The notes beneath the pieces are model-generated. The model had not been told where the DNA came from, ran no database searches, and saw nothing but the letters and a program-made list of their open reading frames with translations. Source: Typha latifolia (Eukaryota > Streptophyta > Magnoliopsida > Poales > Typhaceae). From it: a DNA stretch of 64,000 nucleotides. Numbering within the stretch: position 1 is the stretch's first letter; each line of letters opens with the position of its first letter. This document shows, piece after piece, positions 50,331-62,699 of this stretch. Location of the stretch: the NCBI GenBank assembly GCA_019914945.1, contig CM034108.1, positions 5,466,001-5,530,000 on the forward strand, given 5' to 3'. The position numbers were made by a program, and so were the translations under genes.

Positions 50331-51185
50331 AATACCGAGCAACATCTTGAGTAAATTTTAATTTAAAAAGCACTGAATAATATGTAATACAAAAATATAA
50401 TATTTCATCCATTTTAAATATTTTTTAAATTATCTGTAATTTTGAATGCTTTGATTTTATAGGATCCATTGTTTGCTTGCAATTTTAGAGGCTTAATTTA
50501 ATGCTGTCTTGTTGAAAATCAATGTTCAAGTTTGTCTCTTAATTGTTTTGGAAGATTTTTTTTTTGTAATTAAGTTAATAGTCAAATTAAATAATATCGA
50601 TTTGTAAATAATAAAAATAGTGTTTTATTTATCATATAGCCAAAATGTACGGCGTTGTTTGTAATTTTCTGAAAGAAGAAAAAAAGTGTAAGCTAACTTA
50701 TTTTGAAGCTAAATGAATAGGCTACTAATTCATCTATTTGATTTTGTGTATTTAGAAAAACTTCATATATATAACTGAATCGGATTTGGTCAGATACATC
50801 CAAAAATTAGATCCATATTAAATAGCCGGACTCCAATGAAATTCAAATTCACTATATCGAATTTGGATTCCTCACAAATAATCAGTATACTATAATAATA
50901 AAATATAATAACCTTATTTGTTTTTTGGGGTGGAAAAGGCAATAGTATTATCTCAAAAGAGGGCACAAAAATATATCAGGTGTTCGAGAGGATACCCTCA
51001 ATATTCTTATACAAAATGCTATGTAAAGAATCGAGAGGGCACTGTCATCCCAAAAAAATGAAAAGCCTTGGTTTCTACCTAGAGTTGCTAACTAGTTTCC
51101 AGCCTAATTAGCCTCTCTAGAGCAATGAAGGATAGTTATATGCTGAAAGTTAGATAAAAGTTGGTTTATATTGAGGAGAGTGTGT
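50331..51185. other. AT-rich DNA, no gene
   Basis: Contains another aatcggatttgg...gaatttggattcc stretch (50770-50880), probably a relic of the same MITE type. Nothing else supported. Confidence 0.35.
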
Positions 51186-51850
51186 TTGATTCACCAAGGT
51201 CCCAACGATCGGAGTCGTAGGACATTGGCAAGAGACTCAGAATCGACCTTGAGAGAAGTTTTTTGAAAGCCAAGCTCTTTGGTTTTAAGGAGAGCAAGCT
51301 TCGCTATAAAAGCCTTTGCTAGGAAGGTGTTAGAGGCAAGGATGCTAGAAGCAGCCTGCCCTATCCCTAGCAATGAAGCCAACCCCTGCCTTTAGATCAC
51401 GGTGTGAGAAAAAACTATCAGCGTTTATTTTGATCAAATCTCCCTCTGGCGATTTCCAATGGGCCACCCGCCTCTTCAGTTTTAGTATATCGTAGCTTCT
51501 TCTCAGCTGGTTGAACGCCTCATGTGCTATATACTTGGTTAATTTTCGTAGTCTCCCATTGGAATATGGCCTCATTGTGTGTCTTCCAAATTTGCCATAA
51601 ACCTTGTCCAATAATTCACATGATGAGTGTAGCAGCTTCTTTGTCATTATCTGGGCCCTCCTTTATCCAGTCATCGTTGGCCTATGTAGTCTGATGCTTA
51701 AACCTGAAACCAAGATATAGTTCGACGGCCTTCCAAAGCTCCTTGGCTTAAGAGCAAGTGAAGAGGAGGTGGATGACTAATTCAACCTCCGTCCTACACA
51801 TGGGGCAGGCATGTGAGGTTGCCAAGGAGCTAAATCCTTATTTCAAAGCA
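51186..51850 (-). pseudogene. LINE 3' fragment: zinc-binding region and RNase H remnants
   Basis: On the minus strand, from about 51830: HACPMC ... HLLFTC (the C-x2-C...H-x4-C reverse-transcriptase zinc-binding pattern), then ELWKAVELY, a frame at 51647-51345 with the RNase H opening INADSFFSHRDLKAGVGFIARD, and a frame to 51191 with LKVDSESLANVL, which contains a later RNase H Asp. Stop codons and one shift separate the parts. It is a truncated dead copy of the same general type as 4685-5630. Confidence 0.75.
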
Positions 51851-51892
51851 ACAAATTATAATTTGGCGGCACTCAACTAGAAAAGTTTTGTT

Positions 51893-52260
51893 ATGATCCG
51901 ACTAAGGAAGTCGAGTTAGTTAGGTTGAGTTAAGTCAAGTCTAGTTGGTTATATTTAATTATTATCTTTAATTTTGAATTAAAGTAAATAATTCACATAT
52001 TAATTTAATTTGCTAAGACTACTCTTATAAATAGGAGTGCTCATAGTTCATTTGAGATTATTGAATGTTGAGAGAAATCCTAAGTTAGTTATTTCTTTTA
52101 TTATTATTATTTATTTTTTAATCTTAGCTATCCATTTCCTTAATAGTAGATCTAATTAGAAAACCATATTTCTACTTTTAAACTCTACTTCCAGTTTTAA
52201 ACTTTAGCAACCATTATCCTCCCAACCCACCCCACCCTTAGGGCGAACCTCCTCTCTCCT
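51893..52260 (+). repeat. Possible LTR fragment of a further retrotransposon
   Basis: It begins TGTTATGATCCGAC, contains a tataaatagga promoter-like word near 52028-52038 and then a T-rich stretch, resembling a short plant LTR. No second end or target duplication was found. Confidence 0.3.
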
Positions 52261-52265
52261 ATGGT

Positions 52266-54656
52266 TGTAATACCTGCCACCAAATACACGTTCCCCTCAC
52301 GTGAGTAGAACTCACGTGGTTTCCGTATGACTTGTTGATTGATAGTAAATTCGCCTATTGATCGACGAAATGACTATCTATCGTCTATTATCAAAAGACT
52401 AAGACATTAAGCGTGGGCCCTAATATATATATATATAATAAATATCCCCTGCTCCTAACCTTAGCCAGAAAGGTGTCGAGTACTATCAAAATGTAGATGC
52501 CACTCCCTTTATGGTTGTGTACATGTGCTAGTGGCATGATATTATACCGCATAAAAAATATAACGAAACAATCATTATTATCATGTATTATGTGTTATCA
52601 TACATAATCATGTCAATAAATTTGTATTATAATTTATCGAATAGCATACACCACATGCATTAATAACAGATAGAAAATGTATCAACATTTATGATATAAA
52701 TATGATGATGTCATAAGGTAAGATATTACATTCTCTACACTACTATATTATAAAAGTTTCACTTGCCTCACAACACTTCTCAAATAACTAGCTTCAACTG
52801 TCCATCACATAGCACGAAGTCCACCCCGATGATGATGGTAATAAAAACATAAGTGCCATATTCCTAACACTAATTAATTAAATAATCCTAGTGACGTCGG
52901 CTAAAAGCTTGGGTAAGTTTATCTAAGAAATCATTGCATTTAATAAACAAGTAGCAAAGCTATACCAAGGCTTGATGTGTCATTAAAAGTGTTTCAAAAT
53001 CATTCATTTCAATTTATCGTTCAAATCATTATTATCGATTCACAGTACATCACATAGATAACATTTAATTAATAATATTTGTTAAATAAGACAACTTGCT
53101 TAATACTATTTTTTTACACTGATCTACATTAATTCTCCGATATGAATAATTAATATAAATACACTCAAACCACTAACTCATTTGTTAAAATTCACTTAAA
53201 AAATTATAATCAACTGCACTAAATTCTAATTAGAACTAATTTTCCTCCATAAGCAATTAGTAATGGCACTCTCAGGCTATAATTTAAATTCATTAAAATT
53301 AGTTTATAATAATTAGCAAGCTATACTCTAAAATAATTAATTAAGGTTCATGATTAACTAACTAAAAAGATTAAAATAAATTTTTAAAAAAAAGTATTTA
53401 AACTACTTGGGTCAGCTCAAGACCCAAAGTAATGGGTTGTGCTGTAACCAACCTCAAGACATCGATAAAACCCAAAAATTTTAGGCCCTAAGCCCAAACT
53501 AACTAAAAAGAAGGGCACCTGGGTTGGGCCGCAACCTAACCTCTAACTCAAAATGGGCTAGGCTGTAGCCCAACCCACAACCCAAAATGGGTTAGGCAAC
53601 ACCCAACCCAAGTCCACAACCTTGAGCTCGGCTGCACTCAACCTAATCAAAGTCCAAGATAGGTTGTGTTGCACTCAATCCAGCACCAGCCCTAGCACCA
53701 ATCCCCTCCCCTCTTCCTACTCCATGGCTCCACCTCCCTCGACCAAGGACCACCGAAGGAGACACAATGGTTATTAGTGGAACCATCGCTAACAACCGAG
53801 GTTGGAACACTAGCTGACACCCCACCAGCCAAGAATGGAACCCACGGTGCCAACCCGGTAGACCAAGTCGAGAACTCCACACAACGGAGCATAAGAAGAT
53901 CGATGGAAAATGGGAAAGCTACCGGCAATTGTAGCCATCGACGACCCTAGTCGATTCGACTCGAAAGCCATCCTCTTAGCTAGCAAAGGCCAACCAAGGG
54001 GAGAACCATCGCAAGAGGAGGCCGACGGCTAGGGTGAGAGGCCGTCTGATGACTCCAACTATGAGGGCACCTTTAGATGACACTAAATGCTTGACCATAA
54101 GAAGGAGAGAGTTCCTAGCCAAATGGGGAGAGGAGATGCCGGCGAAAATGGCCGACAACTAACTCAAAAAATGACAATGGAGACTACCTCGCGTAACCTC
54201 CATTAGGTTACGAGATGGTCCACAAATGGCACCATTAGCACAGGGACTGTGAGGGGAAGCTAACGGTGTCGACACGGAGACACGAGGACGTCGGTCAACC
54301 AATCACACGGGACTAACAAAAAAATAAAAAAAAGGGGAAGACACCACGGGGCTAATTTAAACTAAAAAGTTAACTTCACAAGATGGAAGATGACTCACCA
54401 ACAAGTATCTCTGTGGCGACGGCAAGCTCCGGCGACACTCTGGTGCGATGAGATCTATAAGGGGGAAGACGGCAACTGTAGGTGAGGATGAAAAGAAAGA
54501 AAGAGAAAAGAGAAAAGAGAGGGAGGAAGAACAGAGGAAATGGGCGCATGTGCCCTACACGTGCGCATCCTAAGGTACAATGCACGTCCTTGTCATGTGC
54601 ACGCCAAATTCTATTTATTCCAAGATGCTATAACGGTCGTCTATCATCTTTTGACA
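52266..54656 (-). mobile_element. Gypsy-type LTR, minus orientation
   Basis: On the minus strand it starts TGTCAAAAGATGATAG (54656) and ends GGTGGCAGGTATTACA (52266). Its length of 2391 bp is close to the 2245 bp of the solo LTR at 9008, which also starts TGTCAAAA. Layout agrees: a purine/pyrimidine-rich leader with cggcgac words (53690-54500), a block of cccaaccca repeats (53400-53640), then AT-rich DNA. The 5-bp flanks (atggt, actgc) do not match. A TGTAATATC word at 54661 suggests that another LTR end abuts it. Confidence 0.5.
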
Positions 54657-56263
54657 ACTGCTGTAATATCGAATATTTACTATTCTATCCCGTATTGATC
54701 TTTCTTCACTGTTTCAATTTTAACTTTTCATTCGGACCTTAGAATCACGTCAAATGAGAGCCAAAATAACCCCAACTCACGAGACTACCAAACTTTAAAA
54801 TCTCATAATTTTATTGAACAGATCAATCAAGACCTAGTTCGAAACAAGTTTAATAGCTAAAAGTTAAAGCATAATATTTGAATAATTTCGTAGAAAATGG
54901 CACAAGCTTAGTATATTAAGCAATAGTTATAGGAATGTTATTTTTTGAGAAACTTGAGATTATACATATTATATAGGAATTAGAGTAATTGAAAGCTTCC
55001 CTTTACATAATTTAAGTATTCCACTACATAACCATTGTCTATGGACTTTAAAAAAAGAAAAAAAGAAAAAAAACTTAAATATCCGTTGGAGCTAGTGAGG
55101 ATCCAATTTGAATCCATATTCGATCAGATCTGAGATTGCTCAAATCAAATTTAAACCATTTATTAAATGGTGATGTGATGTGGGTCTAATCTAATCATCT
55201 CACAAGGGAGATACTAGGTTCGTTAGCTAGTTAAATTGATTAATTAGTCTAATCGAGTTGATTAAGAGGCCCGGTCTAATCATTAAATGTATTATGAGTT
55301 CGAGTACTACTTGATACTACTTGATCTAGTCAACTGGCTTGATATAATCAAAATTCGAGTTTGAGTTTGGTCCGGGTTAGCCTCTATATATATGTGGAGA
55401 GCAACCTCTTGATACTTACCTATTCATAATTGAATTTTTAACTCCAAAATCTAATCTCTTCAGCCTTTGCTTTGTCATTTGTCTCTCACATTCTGCTCAA
55501 GTCATCAACGCCTATCTCAAAGCTGAAACCCTCCTTCCCCTTTCATCCATCAATCCCTTGAGTCTCGTAGGGCTGACCTGCTTCTCCCTCCACTTCTCTA
55601 CTAAAGTATCAATCTATCTATCCATTATCATCATCATCTACCCACGCCATCAGCATCATTAACAACCATCTTCCTCCTTAACCACATCACAGTCACTGTT
55701 GCCCTACTCCATTCGCACCACCACCTACCACTCTTAAACCGCTCAATCCTCCCTACAACACCTCTACACATGTCCACCATATCTATTAGCATCCATAACA
55801 AAGCCTGGGCTTGGCCAAACCCTTCCCTTAGTCCCAAACTATAACCGCACCAATTCTAGTTGTAGTCTCCACCCAAGCACCGCCACTCCCATCCAATTCA
55901 CCGGTTGTGTCCGACCCCAAAATGCCTCCATCCTTGAGCTGCCACCTCTCTAGACCTAGCTAGAGTTTATCGCCTTTTCATTCAGTCAAACCCATCCTTG
56001 GATGCACCCCTACCACCCTTGGACTCACCCAAGTTCAAACTAGACTCAGGTTAGCCTACAGAGCATGCCTACATGCTAGCTTGAGACCTCCTCGTATTTT
56101 GAGCCTTGCTCAAGATAATAACCTCAATAAAACCCTAGCCAATTCTCTTCCTAAGACCCCCAACTCACCTTTGGACAAATCTTAGCCTCAAACTCCTCAC
56201 CACTTGGTCGTACAAGCTAAAAGCCCCTGTCGATCTAGTCAAACCCATGCTAGCCCATTAAGT

Positions 56264-57000
56264 TGATACACCTTGCTAGAGTCCTTTTTTATTATACTAG
56301 TTATCTATTTTAGAAAAAAAAAAGATTTCTGTATGTCACGTCCGAACACCCTTACGAACGCCTACAGACGTTCACATCGACAGAGAACGCAAATTGTGTG
56401 TTTGAAAATGTTCGGCCACGTTCGAACACCTGCGTGCCAATGCCTGCATACGTTCACATCGATAGAGAATATAATTTGTGTGTTCAAACACAATCGACTC
56501 TATTTGAACGCGATCGACAAGAATCCACTATTTTTAGAATTAATAATTATTATTTTTGGCTTGTTTGGTTAGCCTCTTAAGGTGTAGATGGCAACTAAAA
56601 AAATTATGATGAATGAATCTTAATTTCTATCTCCTTTTTATCCTCACTACCCTAATCTCCTTTCCCTTTTCTTCAAACCCTAGCCGTGTGCCAACTCAAC
56701 ATCGGTGTTCTTCTAGCCTCCCTCGTCTGTCGAGTCGTCCCTCCTCTTTGGGATCTCGATCACTTCTCCCCCTTCATTCTTATCCCCTAAATTCCATAAA
56801 CCATCTACCTTCATCTCCACTAACATCCCTAACCTTATCATCACCTCCACCCGTCACCACCACCATCACTCACACTCTTGCGTATTTTTGTCCCAGTTGT
56901 AGTCCGAATTTGCGAAGGGCATAAATACCAAAAAACGTAGATCAAAAAGTTATAAATCGACCACTCCTAGTTTCATAATTTTTTAACTACGGGAGAATAT
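56264..57000 (+). mobile_element. LTR fragment of the TGATAC family
   Basis: Starts TGATACACC. It has the boxes cgaacgcctacagacgttcac (56353 onward) and a second, diverged copy about 84 bp later (56437 onward), then ttggcttgtttggttagcctc and a pyrimidine-rich stretch. This is the same order as in 11618-12429. The end is not recognisable. It is preceded by other repeat-like DNA (54.7-56.2 kb). Confidence 0.5.
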
Positions 57001-57359
57001 CTGGCGAATATTTTTCTTCAATTGTGCAAACTACCTTCCTCAACCGATCTAGATATTGAAACTGTTTTCTTGCAACCAATCCGAATATTAAAAAGGACGC
57101 TCTGTTCTTATCACAAGTATAGGGCTTTCGTCAAATTGACCTATTTCTTAGCCCAATCCTTGAGCCCTCTCCACAGCTCTCTTTTAATAAGTCATAGAGC
57201 TATCCTCCAATTGGGTGGCGAGCTCAAATTTAAAGTAAAAGGATACGAGACATCCAAAAGCCCCAATTGGCTAAATCAAGTCCCGCCTTCTAGATTTGGG
57301 TGTCCCAAGTCGAGGCCAACTTCCTTCCTTGCTTGGGTTCATCTTTCACCTAATTGAGA

Positions 57360-60300
57360 GGATCCTAACCTAGGGAAATATCAAATGGATTGAAAAATTG
57401 AGATCCGACTTCGGGTTATTTGAATTTGGAACAGATTAACATATGATTTGGATCCATTTACACCCCTAATGATAGCAACAAAATTAGTTTTATGTACACT
57501 TATGTTGCACTTTAATCTTATTGTAACTCTCTTTTCATTATCTTAATGAATCTTTAATTAGAATTTAATGCGAATCTTTTTTTCAGAAAAATAATAAGTA
57601 AAATCCGTTTTTGACTTATGAATCTTACGTTATATCATTTCCTAGTGCCAAATTGAGGTCCTATACAACAACATCTTAATATCCACTTCAATTTAGAGGA
57701 TGTGAAAAAGATACAAGTTTTTGATTAATCTATTCCCGGTCAAAATAATTTTAGTTATATAAGCGCACATCTAATAAAAAAAATAAAAAAAAAAAAAAAA
57801 AAAAAAAACCTGTTTCGAAAAGCAATTTATAAACTGCTTTCTAAGACAGCTATTTATATAATAATATACCTTAGAAGAGAATCATGTTAAATTAACACAA
57901 TAATTTTATAAACCACTTTCTAGGAGTGGTTTATGCATACGTGGCAAAAATACAGTAGTTTGGTAAATAATTTGTAAACTATAGTAGAATAGTAATAAAT
58001 TTGAGGAGGAATTGGTCAAACTCTCTTTAAAAATACAATACAATCTCTAAACCTTTTTTGGGAAGGAAAGAGAGAAGATTCAAGGTTTTATTTTGCAGAT
58101 GATTTCTAATTTAACACTACTGATGCAGAATCTTAAAAATGCATGACACCAGACAAGCCTTTAGTTAGGCTTGTGATGTAAGTATGCCGGAAAAAATGCT
58201 AACATTATGGTGATTTTGCCTGCATCAACACGAGGCACCTATTCCTCAATACCAAATTCAAATGTCAAGATAAAATGTCTACACTGGCTGTTCAAGATTC
58301 CTTACTAACACAGCAAATGATTCTATGCTAGAAAACCAGCTGATGTTGCAGGTTCTGTGCTGGAAGAGAGCTATCTGAGATCAGATACTCAATATTGATC
58401 ATCACTCTGTCAAAATACTCATTCCACTTTCCTCTTTTATTAACATAATATTTCTACATGGTAACTCAGTACATTTTGCAACTTCCCTACCATCTCCACA
58501 AACACACATGAAACACTTGGGAAGACTAATTAATGAATCAAATCTTGGCTCAACTTCCCTACAGTCTCTATTAGTAACACCTCATCTTTTCATGTAGCAT
58601 GTGAGATTGTAGGTGTAACCGTTGAACATATCTACACATATAAATTTAATCACTTCATTACTAGTAGAACATATCTATACATTTCTTCTAAATAGTAAGA
58701 ACAATATCAGTTCACTCAATTATAGTATGCCAAAGAGTAGTACAATTTGTTAACAGAAGAGGACCTAAGTATCTGTTCAACCGTGACTGCAAATAATGAA
58801 TTTGCACATGCATAATAAGTTCACTATCTACAGCATATTGCTCTGTAGAAACAAGAGGCACTCCTTTGCTATATTTGATGGTCGAAAGCAGAGTTGCTGC
58901 TGCGCTGCTGTTTGCACTGGTTTAAGGACAAGCAAAGGCAAACCAGATGTCTAAAGTTGCAGAAATCAGCCATTGGTTTGTCAATATCAACAGATTGCAG
59001 CCAACAAGCAGACTGCAGATCAATATGATCTGTGGCACTAACTCTAACTTCTAGTTGAATAGTAAATGACTAAATGTCCCACTTTTACTGGCTTGTGAAT
59101 AAATGAGCTTTCTGAATATCAAAAAGAACTCCTGTTTTATCACCTACATCCACTGATCAGTGACATAATTGTTGTACAATTACTAAAGTCTCTTCATGCT
59201 GTTTAAAATTTGTGTTATGCACTGAGACTTAGCTGATCGTCTTATCATTTGATACCCATAAAATAGTAACCCTCTACTTTTCAGTGCTACTATACATCAC
59301 TTTATACTGACATCAATTAGTTTATAGGATGATCTAATTCCAGACTATCAAGTGATGGCTGTCATGGACTCTAGAGCAGATCAAGAAAAAGTCTGATCCG
59401 AAGTTTCAATCCATTAATTCATGTTATATAGTAGCAAAGAAAACTTCAAGAAACATAAGAGAGAAGGAAATAGAATAAGGAAGAGGAGGTAGGATGGAAA
59501 AATAGAAGATAAGAAGGAAGAGGAACAACAAGACTGAACCAATTTAATATCACCAAAAAACACTATATTAATACAAGACTGCACAGGCTCGTCCAAGCAG
59601 TTTTTTATTATCAGAAGGCAATTAAAGGAACTCAAATCCATGTCCTATCTGTATGTAGCACTGTTCAGATAGAGCATCACAGAGTACTCTCTAAGTTAGA
59701 TAAAGCTTAATCAGGAAAGAACTCTGAGCTCTGATACAAATTAGACTCTTAAATACAGAGGTTTATCACTTAATGACTAATTACATATTAAGGATCTTAA
59801 CCACAAGGAAAATTATACAATAAACTTTACTGTCAACTTTAGGAGCTAATCTCAGTTCCAGTCAACAGCACTATTATGAGTGTCTAGGCCATAGTCATGA
59901 GGGAAAGAAAGGTAAGTTAGGGGGGAAAAGTGGTAAAGAAGCATAGTTGCCCAGTGGTAGTTATAATGGATGAAAGTAAAGGTGAGATATGTGCTGCACC
60001 ACCCAGGTTTGTAATTATTTGAGACAATAACTGTGTGCTCAAGTTCATTCTTTGCTAACATTGACATTGCTCCATGTGATGTTGTAGCAAGATAGATGAG
60101 GAGGGGCCACTGAATCACCAACTGGTACTACAGCCAGGGCATACCGAGCCTTTTGGAATACCTTTACTTTGAATAGTAGTATTGGTTACTTTCTAAAATG
60201 GAATAAAATTCATGGCTGAAATTAGATCAAGTTTCAAACAACGGAATGCTTTATTTTACACTGGAAATTGGCTTCAAGCACATGCTAATACATTTTATTT

Positions 60301-61988
60301 AAGTGATGGAAGCTGCAAATAAGCAAACCACAGAACAGTTGGGACTGGTTAATTTTCATGGTATTGTTCATTGAACAGTACGCGGAAACAGCTCTAGAAT
60401 ATGTCAAAGTAGCATCCCTTGGGATTTGAGCTGATAAAAGAGGCTTTAACTGTTGTTTTCTTTTATTTTTCTTGAACATCAAATAAAAAGCTTGAATATA
60501 GTCATTCACTCTTTCTTTTCTTACTCCCCCTCTTATCATATCCCCTCTCTTCATATCTCTCCAAAATCTATATCATTTATCAATTTTACTGCTGAAATCC
60601 ATTTCTCCAGTTCTTTGACTTCATACATTTGATAATGAGATTTTCTTTTATTTTGTTTCTTAGTTTGCTCCTTTCCTAAACTACAAATTAGAAGAAATTG
60701 TTTGCCTCAGATCTAAAAGTTCCTATTTTGATCTTTGTTTCATGCATATTACATTCTTCTATAACACTATATTGTGATATGCTGTAGGATGCAGTTACAT
60801 TGGAAGTGAAGCATACAACCATACATCATTTGAGATGCAAGATAATGGTTACTGACTTATTATCAGATTGTATATTACTAATTAATATCACAATAAGTAA
60901 ATCCTCCATTTATGCCATCAAATATGCACATCTTTTGCTAAAAGGTGTTCTCTGCACAAAGACTTGATACAAGTGAAAAGGGGGTGGGTAAATGGGTGTG
61001 CAGAGTACTTAGAATCTTGGTGCAATCGTGCATTTGATCACTGCTTGCGGTTTACAAAGGGCAACCTTAAATCTTCTAGGCATTCTGTAACTCTAGGTAG
61101 TAATCCTGATTAACAGTGGTCCATTTCTAGTTATGGTACATTCTTAGGAGCGTGCTTGGTGTCTTCGACATCCAAGAAGCAAATTGTGTTCCATATACTC
61201 GGTCCCTGCAACTTATTATGGTGCTCCTCCATCCCCACATGATCCCAACGACAGATAGGATTGTTTCTCTGTTTGGATTTTGTAGGTATGTAATCTTCTC
61301 TGTTAGTTTATGCAAAGTGTACAGCTCTCATGTAATTTTTATATAAACATTTAATGACATAATGTTTTGGTTATCATCAAAGCAACCAAACATCTCTTAA
61401 GGTTGCATCTATAAAATATAGCAAGCACTTTAAGTCTCTATGTTAATATAGCTATACAAAAAGATTAGGAACTTCTCACTGAATTATGGTGCAGAACAGA
61501 GAAACTAAATCCTGACACATCCCTTTATTGACAGCGATACAAATGTGTCAAGATGGACAAATAAGAGGGTTTGAATTTTGCAATAGTTATTTGAAAGATT
61601 ACTATGCAATAACAAATATCTACAATTAATGAGCGTAAATAACAAGAAATAACTAATGAAATTCGCATTCTGAGAAAAAAAATTCTTTGACCTCAATATA
61701 ATATGTCAGAATTAGTTCGACAATTAAAGATTTTCCTTCATTTCGATTGGACTGCATGGTGCTAGCAATAGACAAATAAACTTTCCTGAAAAGGCCGACA
61801 TCAGAACAGTGGGAAGCAGATGAAGCATAACAAGGATACAATTCCACACAATTATCCAGGATCATTATATCAAACAGTTGTGTGAAAAAAAAAAGTTGCC
61901 TTCACCAATTATTAACAATTCCACAATGCTAGCAAATAAAATGAGAAAGAGAGCTATCCATACCTCTTAAAGATCTCTTTTTGGAACC
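57360..61988. other. Long gene-poor stretch
   Basis: No recognised coding exon, RNA gene or transposon domain. There is a long A tract at about 57778-57810. The open frames here (for example 59852-60121, 60285-60554 and 61653-61865, all minus) lack domains and splice support. The part next to 61988 may be 3' UTR of the BBX/CCT gene. Confidence 0.4.
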
Positions 61989-62693
61989 CTACTGATGATC
62001 AGACGACAGCAGTCCCACTTGTTCTTCATCATCCACCTTCCCCAATTCAACTCCATCTGGCTGCACCCCTACTTCGCCCTGCACAGCGGACCCTGGCCTC
62101 TCCTCCGCCTCGGGATCCGCGCCCGCCTCATCGCCGGCGGATTCCGCTCTAGCAAACTTCCCGTCAACACGGGGCCGGAGCTCCGCGTACGCCTTCCTAG
62201 CCTCGTACCTCACCGTCTTATCGTACCGCCGGCTCTTCCGCTTCTCCTTGTACCTCATCACGCTGGCCACCCGCTCGTGGGGCCCGGGCGCCTCCGCAGA
62301 ACCGGATAACCGGCGGCGCCGGCGCCGGCGCACACCGCCGCCCTCGGCGTCCGCCTCTTCCTCGTCGGACGACAGCTGCACGACGTGGTTGGGTTCAGGG
62401 TTAGGGTTCGGGTTCGGGTTCGGGTTGGGAATTGCGTAGGAAGGATAGCCATAAGGATAGGGGTAGGAATTAGGATTAGGGTTTGTGTTAGGGTAAGGGG
62501 GGACGGCAATGATCCAACTATTGCCATGGACGATGGGAGCGCAGCTGCCGCAGAGGAAGGACCACTCGACGCGGCAGAAGGGGATGCCGGGGGCCGACCG
62601 GCAAGATTCGCACTCCCTGGCGGCGATTCCACCGGCTCCGGTCGCCGGCCGGACTCCTCCGGCGCCGGAGCCGGAGCCGCTGCCGGTTGCCAT
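61989..62693 (-). CDS. CONSTANS-like B-box/CCT protein with a degenerate single B-box, 234 aa
   Basis: A probable nuclear transcriptional regulator of the CONSTANS/BBX-CCT kind (flowering or light-response families). It is a single exon from ATG (complement of 62691-62693) to TAG (61989-61991). Residues 28-56 show the B-box spacing C28-x2-C31-x8-C40-x7-C48-x2-C51-x4-H56. The Asp normally three residues after the third Cys is Glu43, the Asp after the fifth Cys is Ala52, and the final His is absent (Pro65). Residues 67-102 are an Asn-Pro/Tyr-Pro repeat. An acidic patch (108-117) and an Arg run (122-128) follow. Residues 140-182 are a complete CCT domain ([16 protein letters not shown] ... [10 protein letters not shown]). 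The gene is strikingly GC-rich compared with its surroundings. CCT genes often have an intron; none is needed here. Family identity is firm; the exact orthologue is not. Confidence 0.88.
   Translation of the reverse strand: MATGSGSGSGAGGVRPATGAGGIAARECESCRSAPGIPFCRVEWSFLCGSCAPIVHGNSWIIAVPPYPNTNPNPNSYPYPYGYPSYAIPNPNPNPNPNPEPNHVVQLSSDEEEADAEGGGVRRRRRRRLSGSAEAPGPHERVASVMRYKEKRKSRRYDKTVRYEARKAYAELRPRVDGKFARAESAGDEAGADPEAEERPGSAVQGEVGVQPDGVELGKVDDEEQVGLLSSDHQ
62395..62502. repeat. Hexanucleotide coding repeat (gggtt(c/a/t)) encoding Asn-Pro repeats
   Basis: The plus strand shows repeated gggttc and gggtta hexamers at 62397-62430 and looser gggttt/gggtaa units to 62502. They translate on the minus strand to alternating Asn and Pro in the BBX/CCT protein. 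They resemble telomere motifs by sequence, but the 6-base period follows from two codons. Confidence 0.8.
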
Positions 62694-62699
62694 TCTTGG

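Noticed and set aside
54661..56230. Possible further LTR beginning TGTAATATC
   Set aside because: Only one end-like word is visible. No opposite end, target duplication or internal landmark was found, so it is not listed as an element.
57022..57357. 111-codon plus-strand frame
   Set aside because: No domain or splice support. It follows LTR-type DNA and has an unremarkable composition, so it is probably chance.
62397..62502. Interstitial telomere repeat
   Set aside because: The gggtt(c/a) hexamers keep codon phase and encode Asn-Pro inside a gene. The plant telomere unit is usually a heptamer.
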